Position numbers and translations under genes: made by a program. Shown here one piece after another: positions 8,529 to 17,730 of a stretch of DNA of 34,178 nucleotides. How positions within the stretch are numbered: the stretch's first letter is position 1; each line of letters starts with the position of its first letter. The DNA comes from Ignavibacteriota bacterium (GTDB taxonomy: Bacteria; Bacteroidota; Ignavibacteria; Kapaibacteriales; UBA2268): NCBI GenBank assembly GCA_024636855.1, contig JAGXGG010000003.1, forward strand, positions 1 to 34,178, written 5' to 3'. Below the pieces are notes generated by a model. The model had not been told where the DNA came from and did no database searches. It saw only the letters and a list, made by a program, of their open reading frames with translations.

Positions 8529-11500
8529 TTATTTAACTATCACTAGGGTTTTGGAACTAATTATTCTATTTTTCTTCAATACTAAATGGTAAGCACCAGA
8601 CATGAATCCACTCGAATCAAATCTAACTATATTCTCACCTGTCTGCAACTTAATTTTCTCTTTATACAACTCTTCTCCTCTTTGATCAAGTAAGACTAAT
8701 TCAAATTCTTCATTTTCGCTAGAATAAATTTGAATATTAGCATTGCTATTGACAGGATTTGGAGATATAGTTTGAATCTCAGTATCTGTGTGTATTATCG
8801 ATTGGTCATTACAAGTAAGTAATAAAGTAAATAATCCAGATTTTTGTGATTCAGTAGTACTTTCTCCCCAGAACGTAGATTTATCAGTATCGAATAACAT
8901 AGTCGAAGTAGATTCTTCGCTTAATCCTGGGTACCCAATTATTTTAGCTAATGTACCTTCTGCTGGGAAATCACCATTGACAGTTAATTTCATCAATCTT
9001 TTACCATTCTCAATACCAACATTCTCGATAGTTGCTTCTCCATATTCAGAAACTGCATACTCAGGAATGAATATTTTAGGATTGATAGTTACATAAGCTT
9101 CGAACTTTCTAATTCCTTTATAACTAGCATTCTCTATGTTGAAAAATGAAATAGAGATAGAAGTTGTATCTATTGGGTCAGCTTCTGTATCATTTATATC
9201 TAATACTGATTCAGCTTGATAGTCAACTATAGTAATAACTCTCTGTGTAAGACAAGGAACAGCTTCTAATTCTAGAGTAGCACTTACATCTATATCACTA
9301 CCTACCCATTCTATTTCTATTTCTTTAGTTTCACCCGGTTGTAAGTTTATAGGTGTTGCTGTATTTATCTTGAAATCAGTTATAGGATTGAGTATAGCAT
9401 TAGTAATTTCTATTGGGTCAACCCCAACGTTCTTTATTGTTAACTTTCTTATTCTTTGTTCTGGAATAAAAGGCAAAGTGGTATGGCTAATTTCTACAAA
9501 AGTACCAATACCTTGTACTCGGAGCTTAGCCGCAGCTTTATATTTCTCTTGGTCACTATGCAATACATAGTAATCAGAAGTAATCGTTCCTACTATATTA
9601 GGTACTACTCTGACAGTAGCAGTAATAGATTCACCAGGAGCAAGAACTGTATCTTGTTTGTAATTCTCAAATGAGAATATATCTGCACTATCAACTTCGA
9701 ATTTATTAAATCTAAGTGGTACAGGATCGCCGTTAGTGAAGATTTTATCTGTCAGGTAAGTTGTATCTTGGATACAAACTTCACCTAAATCAATAATATT
9801 TTGGTTGAATACTATGTTTCTATTTAATCCATTACCAGTTACGAATACAGCATACTCAAGATTACAAGAAGATAGTATCAGAGAGTCCGAAACTATGCTT
9901 GTATCTTTTGGGTTGAATATTATAGATATATCTATACATTCACCAGGTAACAAAGTATCAGGCAATGAGAAATTGTCTACTGAAAAATGAACTTGATATT
10001 TGAATTGTGCTTCCTCTATAAATAAAGGAACCTCACCTTTATTACAGAACTCAACATTAAACGATTTCTTTTCCTCATTGAAAATATATTCGTCTCCAAA
10101 TACAAAAGGTTCTTTCTCTACGATTGGATTTATTATTCTAAAAGTACCATCTGATTCGTCCGTCTCCGGAAATGTAAAGAAGTATTGTTTCATTTTGAAA
10201 TTACCACTTCCTACACTTGCTACCAAAAATGAATTATTTTCTGAAGAATATGCCAATGATTGCATTGCATCAGAGAAAGTCTCTATAATCCCAGATTGAA
10301 GCCCTTTAACTAAATCATATATATTTATCTGATTTTGATATTGGTAAGCAAATATAGCCATATTACCTGTTGGGCTAAACCCAACTTCAACAGGATCAGA
10401 GCCACTAATATTAACGGAAGTTATAATATTTTTAGTCTCCAAATCCCAAATCATTGAGTTTGTTCTTCCTTCATTTGCACGAGCAACAGAGCTAAGACCA
10501 ATCAATTTACCGTCAGGTGATATGTTCAACTTTTCTATTACCGGTGTTCTATAAAACTCTATACTATCTTTTGTTTGAAAATCAGATTTAGAAACTACAA
10601 AGACTTTACCATCTAGTCCACTAACTACCATAAGAGTAGTATCATTTGCTACACCTATATCGGTTATAGGTTGTTGGTATATTACTTCTTGTGTGACATC
10701 TAATGTACTACTATTATATACTCTGAAATAATTGCCAAATCTAGGTAGAATAAGAAACTCATTTTTATCTTTTAGAGTATATATTTGTTCTGGATTAAAA
10801 TCAGAGATATCTATTTTTTCAATTGCAGTTGTATTTCCTACTTGGAATATCGCCAATGTGTCGAAATTACCTATAGAGTAAATAGCAGCAAATCTATCTT
10901 CAGAAATATACTTTGCTGAGAGTGGGAGTTGTCCGCTGTTTCTAGAATTTAGGCTGTATTCTATCCTTGAATTATCTAATTTTACTAAATCCCATTCAGA
11001 TATAGAGCCAACAGAGAATGAAATTGCCTTAGTAGAATTGAAGTTATAGTCTACCGAATAAACACTACTACCAATTGGAAAATTATGCGGTGGTTGTTTA
11101 GTAAAGTCTTGACTAACTTTCATCTTTGCTGTTATTGATGTCTTTCCTGCAGGGACTTTCCAATCCACAGTATCGGCAATAGCCGAGTCAGCACGTACCC
11201 ATGATTCCCCACCATCATAGCTTAACTCTGCTTTAGTAAAAATACTCTTTACGTTTCCTTCCCAAGTTATTATTGTGTCTTGGCAAGGGGTGAATGTTTC
11301 TCCACCATTAGGGAAGTTAAGTTTTAGATTAGTTTTTGCTTCTATTTTCTTTTTATTTCCTTGCACTCTTAGATATACAACAGCCCCTCGGTTATAATGT
11401 ACTTTAATTATAGCCGATTGAGCACCCTCTTCATAAGGAGCAAATTTAACCAATACTTGATTGGATGTGAATATTATATTAGTAGGTAGTGGGTTAGGGT

Positions 11501-12071
11501 TTAAATTACTGCCACGCCACTCAACTATGAAATTATCATTGGAAATAGAAATCGAATCAACTCTAATAGATTTTATCAATCTATCGGGAGTGAGCAAATT
11601 ATAAAAATAGTCGCATTTAATAGATCTTAGAGTCGTATCTCCTAGCGCAGTTGATACGAATTGCAAATCGAATATTCTCGCTCCCTCTGCATTCTTAAAT
11701 CTAAAAGTCCCTATTTTATCTTCTATTTCAGATATTTGTACAGGTAATAATCCAGATTCTTTTTCATGTGTTAGTACTAGGATACCAGAATAAGCTGTTT
11801 CATCTATCGTATTGTGGTCGGGTATCCATTCTATATTCTGCCAACCTTGATTATCAGGTGAAGAGACTGTAAAATCTCTATGGGAGAACGATCCTTCAAG
11901 AAACAATAGATTATTGTTGTTTATTGTCACAAATTGGGAGTTGTAGGTGGCTCTGATTTCCGCTTTTATTAACGGGAAATTCTGATGGTCAATATTCCTA
12001 ATACTCAATACAGGTTGAGATACTAGTAATGTTGGAATAAATATTATTATCAAATAGAATAATTTTTTCAC
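8529..12071 (-). CDS. Large T9SS-exported surface protein with Ig-like, propeller and choice-of-anchor-D modules
   Basis: An 1180-residue protein starting with GTG (12069-12071), preceded by AAGGGA. It has a signal peptide (residues 1-18) and an N-terminal domain. A PNGGE-type Ig domain follows (about 250-325, NGGETFTPC, WDKVPAGKT-like end). A WD40/YVTN-like propeller spans about 330-640. Two or more HYDIN/choice-of-anchor-D Ig repeats follow (about 655-930; FNPKDTSIVSDSL, LAPGESITATVRV, LQPGETKEIEIEW). The last ~78 residues are a T9SS type A sorting domain (SPNPVNSNANIQIYS at the start, GAYHLVLKK near the end). The protein should cross the outer membrane by T9SS and be surface-attached or released. 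It is directly followed by an OmpA-like gene, which may be its outer-membrane partner (inference). Confidence 0.88.
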   Translation of the reverse strand: MKKLFYLIIIFIPTLLVSQPVLSIRNIDHQNFPLIKAEIRATYNSQFVTINNNNLLFLEGSFSHRDFTVSSPDNQGWQNIEWIPDHNTIDETAYSGILVLTHEKESGLLPVQISEIEDKIGTFRFKNAEGARIFDLQFVSTALGDTTLRSIKCDYFYNLLTPDRLIKSIRVDSISISNDNFIVEWRGSNLNPNPLPTNIIFTSNQVLVKFAPYEEGAQSAIIKVHYNRGAVVYLRVQGNKKKIEAKTNLKLNFPNGGETFTPCQDTIITWEGNVKSIFTKAELSYDGGESWVRADSAIADTVDWKVPAGKTSITAKMKVSQDFTKQPPHNFPIGSSVYSVDYNFNSTKAISFSVGSISEWDLVKLDNSRIEYSLNSRNSGQLPLSAKYISEDRFAAIYSIGNFDTLAIFQVGNTTAIEKIDISDFNPEQIYTLKDKNEFLILPRFGNYFRVYNSSTLDVTQEVIYQQPITDIGVANDTTLMVVSGLDGKVFVVSKSDFQTKDSIEFYRTPVIEKLNISPDGKLIGLSSVARANEGRTNSMIWDLETKNIITSVNISGSDPVEVGFSPTGNMAIFAYQYQNQINIYDLVKGLQSGIIETFSDAMQSLAYSSENNSFLVASVGSGNFKMKQYFFTFPETDESDGTFRIINPIVEKEPFVFGDEYIFNEEKKSFNVEFCNKGEVPLFIEEAQFKYQVHFSVDNFSLPDTLLPGECIDISIIFNPKDTSIVSDSLILSSCNLEYAVFVTGNGLNRNIVFNQNIIDLGEVCIQDTTYLTDKIFTNGDPVPLRFNKFEVDSADIFSFENYKQDTVLAPGESITATVRVVPNIVGTITSDYYVLHSDQEKYKAAAKLRVQGIGTFVEISHTTLPFIPEQRIRKLTIKNVGVDPIEITNAILNPITDFKINTATPINLQPGETKEIEIEWVGSDIDVSATLELEAVPCLTQRVITIVDYQAESVLDINDTEADPIDTTSISISFFNIENASYKGIRKFEAYVTINPKIFIPEYAVSEYGEATIENVGIENGKRLMKLTVNGDFPAEGTLAKIIGYPGLSEESTSTMLFDTDKSTFWGESTTESQKSGLFTLLLTCNDQSIIHTDTEIQTISPNPVNSNANIQIYSSENEEFELVLLDQRGEELYKEKIKLQTGENIVRFDSSGFMSGAYHLVLKKNRIISSKTLVIVK

Positions 12072-12137
12072 GAAGTCCCTTAGAAATTTTGCCTTAAGAC
12101 GCTTTTAAAAATAAAATAGTTACAAATATAAATAAAA

Positions 12138-12166
12138 AGAACGCTACATTATTATGTAAGTGCTCT
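12138..12166 (-). terminator. Probable terminator of the thioesterase-propeller-thiolase operon
   Basis: An imperfect hairpin (agaacgctacat / atgtaagtgctct, one bulge, one A-C mismatch and one GU pair, tatt loop) begins 26 nt past the thiolase stop. On the minus strand it is followed by five T (12134-12138). Confidence 0.55.
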
Positions 12167-12191
12167 TTCTATCTAAATATAATTGTTATTT

Positions 12192-13397
12192 TTATACTCT
12201 TTGTATCACAGCGGCATATCCTTGACCAACTCCAATGCACATAGTTACTAGTGCAAATTCTTTTCCTTGCTCTATTAACTCATAAGCCGCAGTTCCTAGT
12301 AATCTAGCCCCTGTCATTCCAAGTGGATGACCAATTGCTATTGCGCCTCCGTTAGGATTCAATCTAGCGTCATCGTCTGCTATGCCCCAAGCTCTAGTAC
12401 AAGCTAATGCTTGAGCCGCGAATGCTTCGTTCAGTTCTATGATATCCAAGTCAGCGAAAGTTAATCCCGCTTTTGCTAATGCTTGGTTTGATGCTTCTAC
12501 TGGGCCTATACCCATTATTCGTGGTTCTACGCCAACTACTGCTGATGATATTATCTTAGCTTTAGCGATTAGTCCATTTTGTTCTAATCCATCTTCGTTA
12601 GCTAATAGTATAGAACAAGCACCATCATTCAACCCAGAAGAGTTACCTGCTGTTACAGAACCATCTTTCTTGAAAGCTGGTCTTAATTTTGAAAGTACTT
12701 CTACAGAAGTACCGGGTCTAATAAACTCATCTTGACTAAAAATAATAGGATCTTTCTTTCTTTGTGGGATTGCAACTGGCATTATCTCTTTTGCCAGTCT
12801 ACCATTTTGAGTAGCTTTCGTGGCTTTCGATTGAGACCAAAAGGCAAACTTATCTTGATCTTCGCGGCTGATACCGTACATTTCAACTAAGTTCTCAGCA
12901 GTATTACCCATGCCATCTGTTCCGTACATTTCTTGCATTTTAGGGTTTACAAATCTCCATCCGAAAGCAGAGTCAAACATCTCCGCACTATTACCCCAAG
13001 CATCAGATGATTTGGATACAACATAAGGTGCACGCGACATACTCTCTACTCCACCAGCTATCATCACATTGCTATCACCTAGTAAAAGTGAACGAGAAGC
13101 ATGAATAGCTGAGGCTAACCCAGAAGAGCAAAGTCTATTGACTGTTTCGCCTGGTACAGAGTAAGGTAAACCAGCTAATAATGCTGACATACGAGCTACG
13201 TTTCTATTCTCTTCACCTGCACCGTTAGCGTTGCCAAGTAATACATCGCCTATGTTCTTCGTATCTAAACTTGGGTTTCGCTTTACCAATTCAGCAATAG
13301 TCATAGCAGCCATATCGTCTGGACGAACTGCGGCTAATGTACCTTTGAAATTCCCAACTGGTGTTCTTATCGAATCTACTATAAATGCGTTTTTCAT
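12192..13397 (-). CDS. Acetyl-CoA C-acyltransferase (thiolase)
   Basis: A 401-residue cytosolic thiolase of usual length. The nucleophilic Cys90 is in NRLCSSGLASA, a NEAF loop is at about residue 320, His357 is in GGAIAIGHPLG, and the acid/base Cys387 is in VTMCIGVGQG. It should carry out thiolytic cleavage or condensation of 3-ketoacyl-CoA in beta-oxidation or related aromatic/phenylacetate-type pathways. The exact substrate (acetoacetyl-CoA, 3-ketoacyl-CoA, 3-oxoadipyl-CoA) cannot be read from motifs. It is last in a three-gene operon, 7 bp after the propeller gene. A PaaI-type thioesterase begins the operon, so a phenylacetate-like assignment is possible, but no other paa genes are in the window. 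Confidence 0.92.
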   Translation of the reverse strand: MKNAFIVDSIRTPVGNFKGTLAAVRPDDMAAMTIAELVKRNPSLDTKNIGDVLLGNANGAGEENRNVARMSALLAGLPYSVPGETVNRLCSSGLASAIHASRSLLLGDSNVMIAGGVESMSRAPYVVSKSSDAWGNSAEMFDSAFGWRFVNPKMQEMYGTDGMGNTAENLVEMYGISREDQDKFAFWSQSKATKATQNGRLAKEIMPVAIPQRKKDPIIFSQDEFIRPGTSVEVLSKLRPAFKKDGSVTAGNSSGLNDGACSILLANEDGLEQNGLIAKAKIISSAVVGVEPRIMGIGPVEASNQALAKAGLTFADLDIIELNEAFAAQALACTRAWGIADDDARLNPNGGAIAIGHPLGMTGARLLGTAAYELIEQGKEFALVTMCIGVGQGYAAVIQRV

Positions 13398-13404
13398 TTT
13401 TTCT

Positions 13405-16400
13405 CTATTTTTTTACTTTTTCTATTTTCTTAAATAATTCGAAATCTAAGTTCTGGATATAAGACTGATAATCGGTCCATTCATTTTCTAAAAATGTATT
13501 TACTTTTGATACCAATTCACCAGACATTCTCTCAATCCTCTCTGCCATAACTCGTTGCGTAGAATTAGGGCTAGCCATAGCAGAGCCGAGATAATACTGT
13601 GCATAACCAGAGTGATGGTTGAAAGTATCTTCTCTTCTGACTATTCCTTTTAGTCCACTCTTACCTCTCAAATAGACTTTGATAGACTCTATCGAATCTT
13701 TGATTGCCTTCGTGCGTTTGCTCAAACTATCTTTTTCTAGCTCTTTGTTTGCTTCCATTAGCTTTTCGTAAATGCCGATTTTTTCTTCTGCTTCATTTAC
13801 TTTGTCCATAGCTTCAGTTGCATCACTTATACTTTCTTCTAGTTTATTGAAAAGCTTTTTCACTGCAACCAAATCACTCATTTTATACTCAACTCTTGGG
13901 TCATGTTCTACAGTAAATTCGGCAGAGTCGCTTGTATTCATGTATGTAAAAACTGCTTTGTATTTACCTGGTAAAACGGAAATGCTACCCGGAGGTGTTG
14001 TCTCTTTTTCAGGCTTTTTAGAACCAGGACCTCTTACTCCATTTGTCTCAAATCCCCAATAGTATCTTTGGATAGCAGTATCGACTTTCATGAAAAGTGT
14101 TCTTACTTCAGTTCCAGACATATCATATATTCTTACTGTTAACGAGTCTTTAGATGGACCTTTGTCTTTCTTTTTCTCTTTATCATCATCTTTTTCTTCG
14201 TCCTTATCTTCTTTTTTATCTTTTTTCTTGGCTTTTGGCTTATTTATATTGAAAGTGAATCGGACACCCATTCTCTCATTAGTACCATCGTACATTGACT
14301 TACCACCAAATCTAGCGCCTGCTGGCTGTTTAGTAGATACCATATAGCTAGTATTTACAGGGAAAAGAGTCAATGGTTTTTCTAATAATTCAGCGCCTTC
14401 TTTTGCTACTTCTCTAAAAGCCGATATATCGTCAAATATCCAAGCTGCACGTCCGAAAGTACCAATTACTAAATCATTTTCTCTTTCTTGGATTTCCATA
14501 TCCAAAGTAGGAACACTAGGGTATCCTTCAGTCCATTTTTGCCAATCTTTTCCTTGGTTGAATGAAATATATAGACCAAATTCTGTACCTAAGAACATTA
14601 AGTTTGGTTCAATTGGGTCTTGGATGAATGAACTTACAAAAGAGCCAATACCTTTTCCTTGCAGAATATTAGTCCAACTACCACCTTTGTTATTAGTATA
14701 AAGTAAGTATGGTTCCCAATTATTCCTTCTGTAATCATTGACTACTACATAGCATTCAGATTCATTGTAAGTAGAAGGACGTATCTGAGGAATCCAAGAG
14801 CCAATAGCTGCTCCACCTAAGTTACCAGTCTTATTTTGCCAGCTGTTACCGTCGTCTGTAGTCAGCTGTATATTACCATCATCAGTTGTCACCCATATCA
14901 TCTTATCATTCAGAGGGCTTGGAGCTATAGCCAATATAGTTGTATAATTCTCAGCTCCTGTAGCGTCAAATGTTAGTCCACCACTCGAATCTTGCTTTTG
15001 CTTTTCTGGGTCATTTGTTGTCAAATCTGGTGATATTATCTCCCAATTTTCGCCTTTATCTGTGCTTTTGTGTAAGTATTGTGAGCCAAAGTAAATAGTC
15101 TTTGTATCAAAAGGATCTGGTGATATAGCTGCGTTCCAATTGAATCTAAGAGTTATAGAATCCACAGGGTGTACTGGTTTTATGAAGTTAGTACCACCAG
15201 TCTCTAAGTCGTATCGGCTTACATTTCCTCCTTGTGACATAGAATAACCATAGCGTTTATCGCTTGGGTCAGGTACTACATCAAATCCATCGCCGAAGCT
15301 AAGTTCTTCCCAATATGCGTTACGGATTCCACCACTTCTCCAAACAGAAGAGGGGCCTATCCAAGATCCATTATCTTGCATACCACCATATACTCTATAT
15401 GGGACGTCATTATCAACTGAAATATGGTAGAACTGAGCTACGGGCAGATTCTCTACGAATCTCCAATTAGCACCTCTATCTTTTGATATTGCCAAACCTC
15501 CATCATTTCCATCTATTATATGATCTGGGTTGCTTGGGTTTATCCAAAATGCGTGGTGATCGGGGTGCACACCATCAGCATAGTAAGCAATCATATTCTG
15601 GAATGATTTACCACCATCTTCAGATTTGTCTATTACCGAGTGAACATTGTATATTCTATTTTCATTCTTCGGGTCTACTCTAATATCTGCATAGTAGAAT
15701 GGACGACCACCTATGTTTTCTGTATTCTGGTTTTTCCAAGTGAAGCCACCGTCTGTACTTTTGTAGAATCCATTGTCTTTTGCTTCTACTAGAGCATATA
15801 CTATGTCTCTATTGCTCTGGCTAATTGCTAGCCCAATTCTTCCTAATTCACCCTTAGGTAGTCCATCTTCATCTGTCAATTCTTTCCAAGTATCACCACC
15901 GTCCAGAGTCATATATAGTCCTGAGCCCTCGCCACCTGATTTGAAAAACCACGGCCAACGGCGGAATTCCCACATAGCTGCGAACATCTTATTAGGATTG
16001 CTCGGGTCAACTATTAGGTCTGCGATTCCAGTTTTCTCATTTACGTATAGGACTTTTTCCCAATTTTTACCACCATCAGTAGTTCGGAATACTCCTCTGT
16101 CTTCCGTTTCGCCCCACGCTGGGCCTTGTGCTCCAACGTAAACTATATCTGGATTATCACGATGGATTATTATTCTATGTATGTTTCTTGAGTTTTCTAA
16201 TCCTAAGTGCTTCCAAGTGCGACCACCGTCTATGCTCTTGTAGATACCATTACCACTTGATTGGCTATTACGAGGATTACCCTCGCCTGTCCCTAGCCAT
16301 ATAACATCAGGATTCGATTGCTGTATCTTGACGTCACCAATTGATTGAGTTGGCAGTTCCTCTGTTATTGGTTCCCATGTTATACCATCATTGGGCGAAT

Positions 16401-16602
16401 ACCACAAACCTCCAGAAGCAGTACCTACATATATATCAGCTGGATTGCTCAGATTAACATCGATAGATGTTACTCTACCACTCATACCAGCGGGGCCTAT
16501 GTTCCTAGGGGCTAATTCTTTGAATTTACTTAGATCTACTTTTTGTGATGTTGCTACTATGGGTAATAGCAGGAGTGCTAACAAAATACATAATTTCTTC
16601 AT
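13405..16602 (-). CDS. Exported VPS10/BNR-type Asp-box beta-propeller protein
   Basis: A 1065-residue protein with a signal peptide (MKKLCILLALLLLPIVATSQ). At least ten Asp-box motifs (S/T-x-D-x-G-x-x-W) occur between residues 60 and 690, including SPNDGITW, SIDGGRTW, TTDGGKNW, TLDGGDTW, STDGGFTW, STDKGENW and TTDDGNSW. They imply one or two large sortilin-like propellers. A very charged Lys/Asp/Glu linker (about 750-790) leads to an Ig/FlgD-like domain and a helical, probably coiled-coil C-terminus. No T9SS sorting domain is visible, so it may stay in the periplasm or outer membrane. Homologues are often named glycosyl hydrolase or sortilin-like, but no catalytic residues can be assigned here. 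It overlaps the thioesterase stop by 4 nt (ATGA) and precedes the thiolase by 7 bp. Confidence 0.85.
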   Translation of the reverse strand: MKKLCILLALLLLPIVATSQKVDLSKFKELAPRNIGPAGMSGRVTSIDVNLSNPADIYVGTASGGLWYSPNDGITWEPITEELPTQSIGDVKIQQSNPDVIWLGTGEGNPRNSQSSGNGIYKSIDGGRTWKHLGLENSRNIHRIIIHRDNPDIVYVGAQGPAWGETEDRGVFRTTDGGKNWEKVLYVNEKTGIADLIVDPSNPNKMFAAMWEFRRWPWFFKSGGEGSGLYMTLDGGDTWKELTDEDGLPKGELGRIGLAISQSNRDIVYALVEAKDNGFYKSTDGGFTWKNQNTENIGGRPFYYADIRVDPKNENRIYNVHSVIDKSEDGGKSFQNMIAYYADGVHPDHHAFWINPSNPDHIIDGNDGGLAISKDRGANWRFVENLPVAQFYHISVDNDVPYRVYGGMQDNGSWIGPSSVWRSGGIRNAYWEELSFGDGFDVVPDPSDKRYGYSMSQGGNVSRYDLETGGTNFIKPVHPVDSITLRFNWNAAISPDPFDTKTIYFGSQYLHKSTDKGENWEIISPDLTTNDPEKQKQDSSGGLTFDATGAENYTTILAIAPSPLNDKMIWVTTDDGNIQLTTDDGNSWQNKTGNLGGAAIGSWIPQIRPSTYNESECYVVVNDYRRNNWEPYLLYTNNKGGSWTNILQGKGIGSFVSSFIQDPIEPNLMFLGTEFGLYISFNQGKDWQKWTEGYPSVPTLDMEIQERENDLVIGTFGRAAWIFDDISAFREVAKEGAELLEKPLTLFPVNTSYMVSTKQPAGARFGGKSMYDGTNERMGVRFTFNINKPKAKKKDKKEDKDEEKDDDKEKKKDKGPSKDSLTVRIYDMSGTEVRTLFMKVDTAIQRYYWGFETNGVRGPGSKKPEKETTPPGSISVLPGKYKAVFTYMNTSDSAEFTVEHDPRVEYKMSDLVAVKKLFNKLEESISDATEAMDKVNEAEEKIGIYEKLMEANKELEKDSLSKRTKAIKDSIESIKVYLRGKSGLKGIVRREDTFNHHSGYAQYYLGSAMASPNSTQRVMAERIERMSGELVSKVNTFLENEWTDYQSYIQNLDFELFKKIEKVKK

Positions 16603-17030
16603 TCAGATTCCTCTATCCAATTCTTGTCTGTTCTATAAGCTGTGCCACGGAAAAGTCCGACTAGCTCGCCTTTCTGATTTTTTACTTCTACGTCTAATAT
16701 CGCTGTTTTGGGTGAAAGCGAGATAGTCTTTGCAGTGGCTGTTATTACCTCGCCTTCCTTTGTTGCCTTAGGGTATTGCATAATTACTGAAGTGGAAACG
16801 GCTTTTTTCCCGTATGAGTTGGAAGCGAAAGCAAATGCACTATCAGCTAGCGAATACGAAATGCCGCCATGCATTATATCAAATCCATTGAGCATTTCCT
16901 TGCGGACGGTCATTTTCAGATGACAATATCCCCGCTCTATAGTAACTAGCTCTATCCCAAGCCATTTGCTAAATGGGTCATTATCGTACATTTGGTGAAA
17001 AACATTTTCAGCAATTTTTAGGTCAGTCAT
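16599..17030 (-). CDS. paaI: PaaI-family hotdog-fold acyl-CoA thioesterase
   Basis: A 143-residue single-domain hotdog protein. It carries the PaaI signature NGFDIMHGGISYSLADSAFA at residues 48-67, including HGG 54-56 and the catalytic Asp63. The family hydrolyses (hydroxy)phenylacetyl-CoA and other aryl/acyl-CoA thioesters in the cytosol, often to release trapped CoA. It is first gene of an operon with an exported propeller (4-nt overlap) and a thiolase. The gene symbol rests on family motif only; without the rest of a phenylacetate cluster the physiological substrate remains open. The region upstream carries a segment shared with the next gene upstream (17061-17099). Confidence 0.85.
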   Translation of the reverse strand: MTDLKIAENVFHQMYDNDPFSKWLGIELVTIERGYCHLKMTVRKEMLNGFDIMHGGISYSLADSAFAFASNSYGKKAVSTSVIMQYPKATKEGEVITATAKTISLSPKTAILDVEVKNQKGELVGLFRGTAYRTDKNWIEESE

Positions 17031-17060
17031 AAAAGTTCAGATTTGTAATAATTCAATCGA

Positions 17061-17099
17061 ATAAATTAAACAAATCTTGAGTATTTTCCATATTGGTTG
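17061..17099 (-). promoter_or_regulatory. Upstream element shared with the 17124-17534 gene (copy 1)
   Basis: This 39-bp segment matches 17567-17605 in the same orientation with 5 mismatches. The distal 20 bp (17080-17099) have only one. Read on the minus strand it starts caac(c/a)aatatggaaaatact and contains a TTTG about 20 bp before a TA-rich segment. It ends 30 bp upstream of the paaI start. It is probably a duplicated promoter or operator (inference). Confidence 0.5.
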
Positions 17100-17123
17100 A
17101 GGAAATAGCGTGAAAATGATTAA

Positions 17124-17534
17124 TTAACCTAACATTGTAGGTGATAGAATTGTCTTACTCAGGATAATTGCAATTATTTTAAGAGCCCCAATAATTACGA
17201 TTAATAGATTAATCAAATGGAAAATTAAATATTTCCCTTTTACTTGTTTTACCTTTTTTATTTTGATGAAATACAATATATTAATTAGGAAAACTAATAT
17301 TGCAGTGATAGTAAAAAACTCATCTAATCTCTCATTTACTTGATTGAATAATACCATTTCATAACTTAAGACAGTGTTTATATTTTCATTTATAAACCTT
17401 TCATACCCTAACACTATATAGCCAATTGAAAGACTAAAAAAGCTAATTAAAAAAAAAGTGATATTTTCTATTTGTAAAAAAGTGAATAGATGTTCATTTC
17501 TATATTGAATGAATTTGTGTATTAAATTCGGCAT
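17124..17534 (-). CDS. Small hypothetical membrane protein
   Basis: A 136-residue protein not recognised as a known family. An amphipathic N-terminus (MPNLIHKFIQYRNEHLF) is followed by three hydrophobic helices at about residues 25-45, 72-92 and 103-127. The loop between the first and second (about 46-70) is acidic and Asn-rich; the one between the second and third is Lys-rich (KIKKVKQVKGK). By the positive-inside rule this puts that loop in the cytoplasm. No Shine-Dalgarno sequence is seen before the ATG. Its upstream region is a near copy of that of the paaI operon just downstream, so the two may be co-regulated. Confidence 0.6.
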   Translation of the reverse strand: MPNLIHKFIQYRNEHLFTFLQIENITFFLISFFSLSIGYIVLGYERFINENINTVLSYEMVLFNQVNERLDEFFTITAILVFLINILYFIKIKKVKQVKGKYLIFHLINLLIVIIGALKIIAIILSKTILSPTMLG

Positions 17535-17566
17535 TTTTATTATTTATTTTATTGGTAATCCATATT

Positions 17567-17605
17567 ATAAATTAATCAAAACGTAAGTATTTTCCATATT
17601 TGTTG
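17567..17605 (-). promoter_or_regulatory. Upstream element shared with the paaI operon (copy 2)
   Basis: This is the counterpart of 17061-17099: the same orientation and 34 of 39 bases identical. It ends 32 bp upstream of the start of the small membrane protein gene, against 30 bp for copy 1. Conserved position relative to two unrelated genes suggests a promoter/operator element. Confidence 0.5.
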
Positions 17606-17730
17606 TCCGATTTAGGAAGAAAAGGCAAATAACAGCTATGATACTATCTGTAAATCCAAATATATCTTGTAATATTGACTGATATTCGATACGTTGACTA
17701 TATGAAAAGAAAAAACTTCAAAGAAATATT

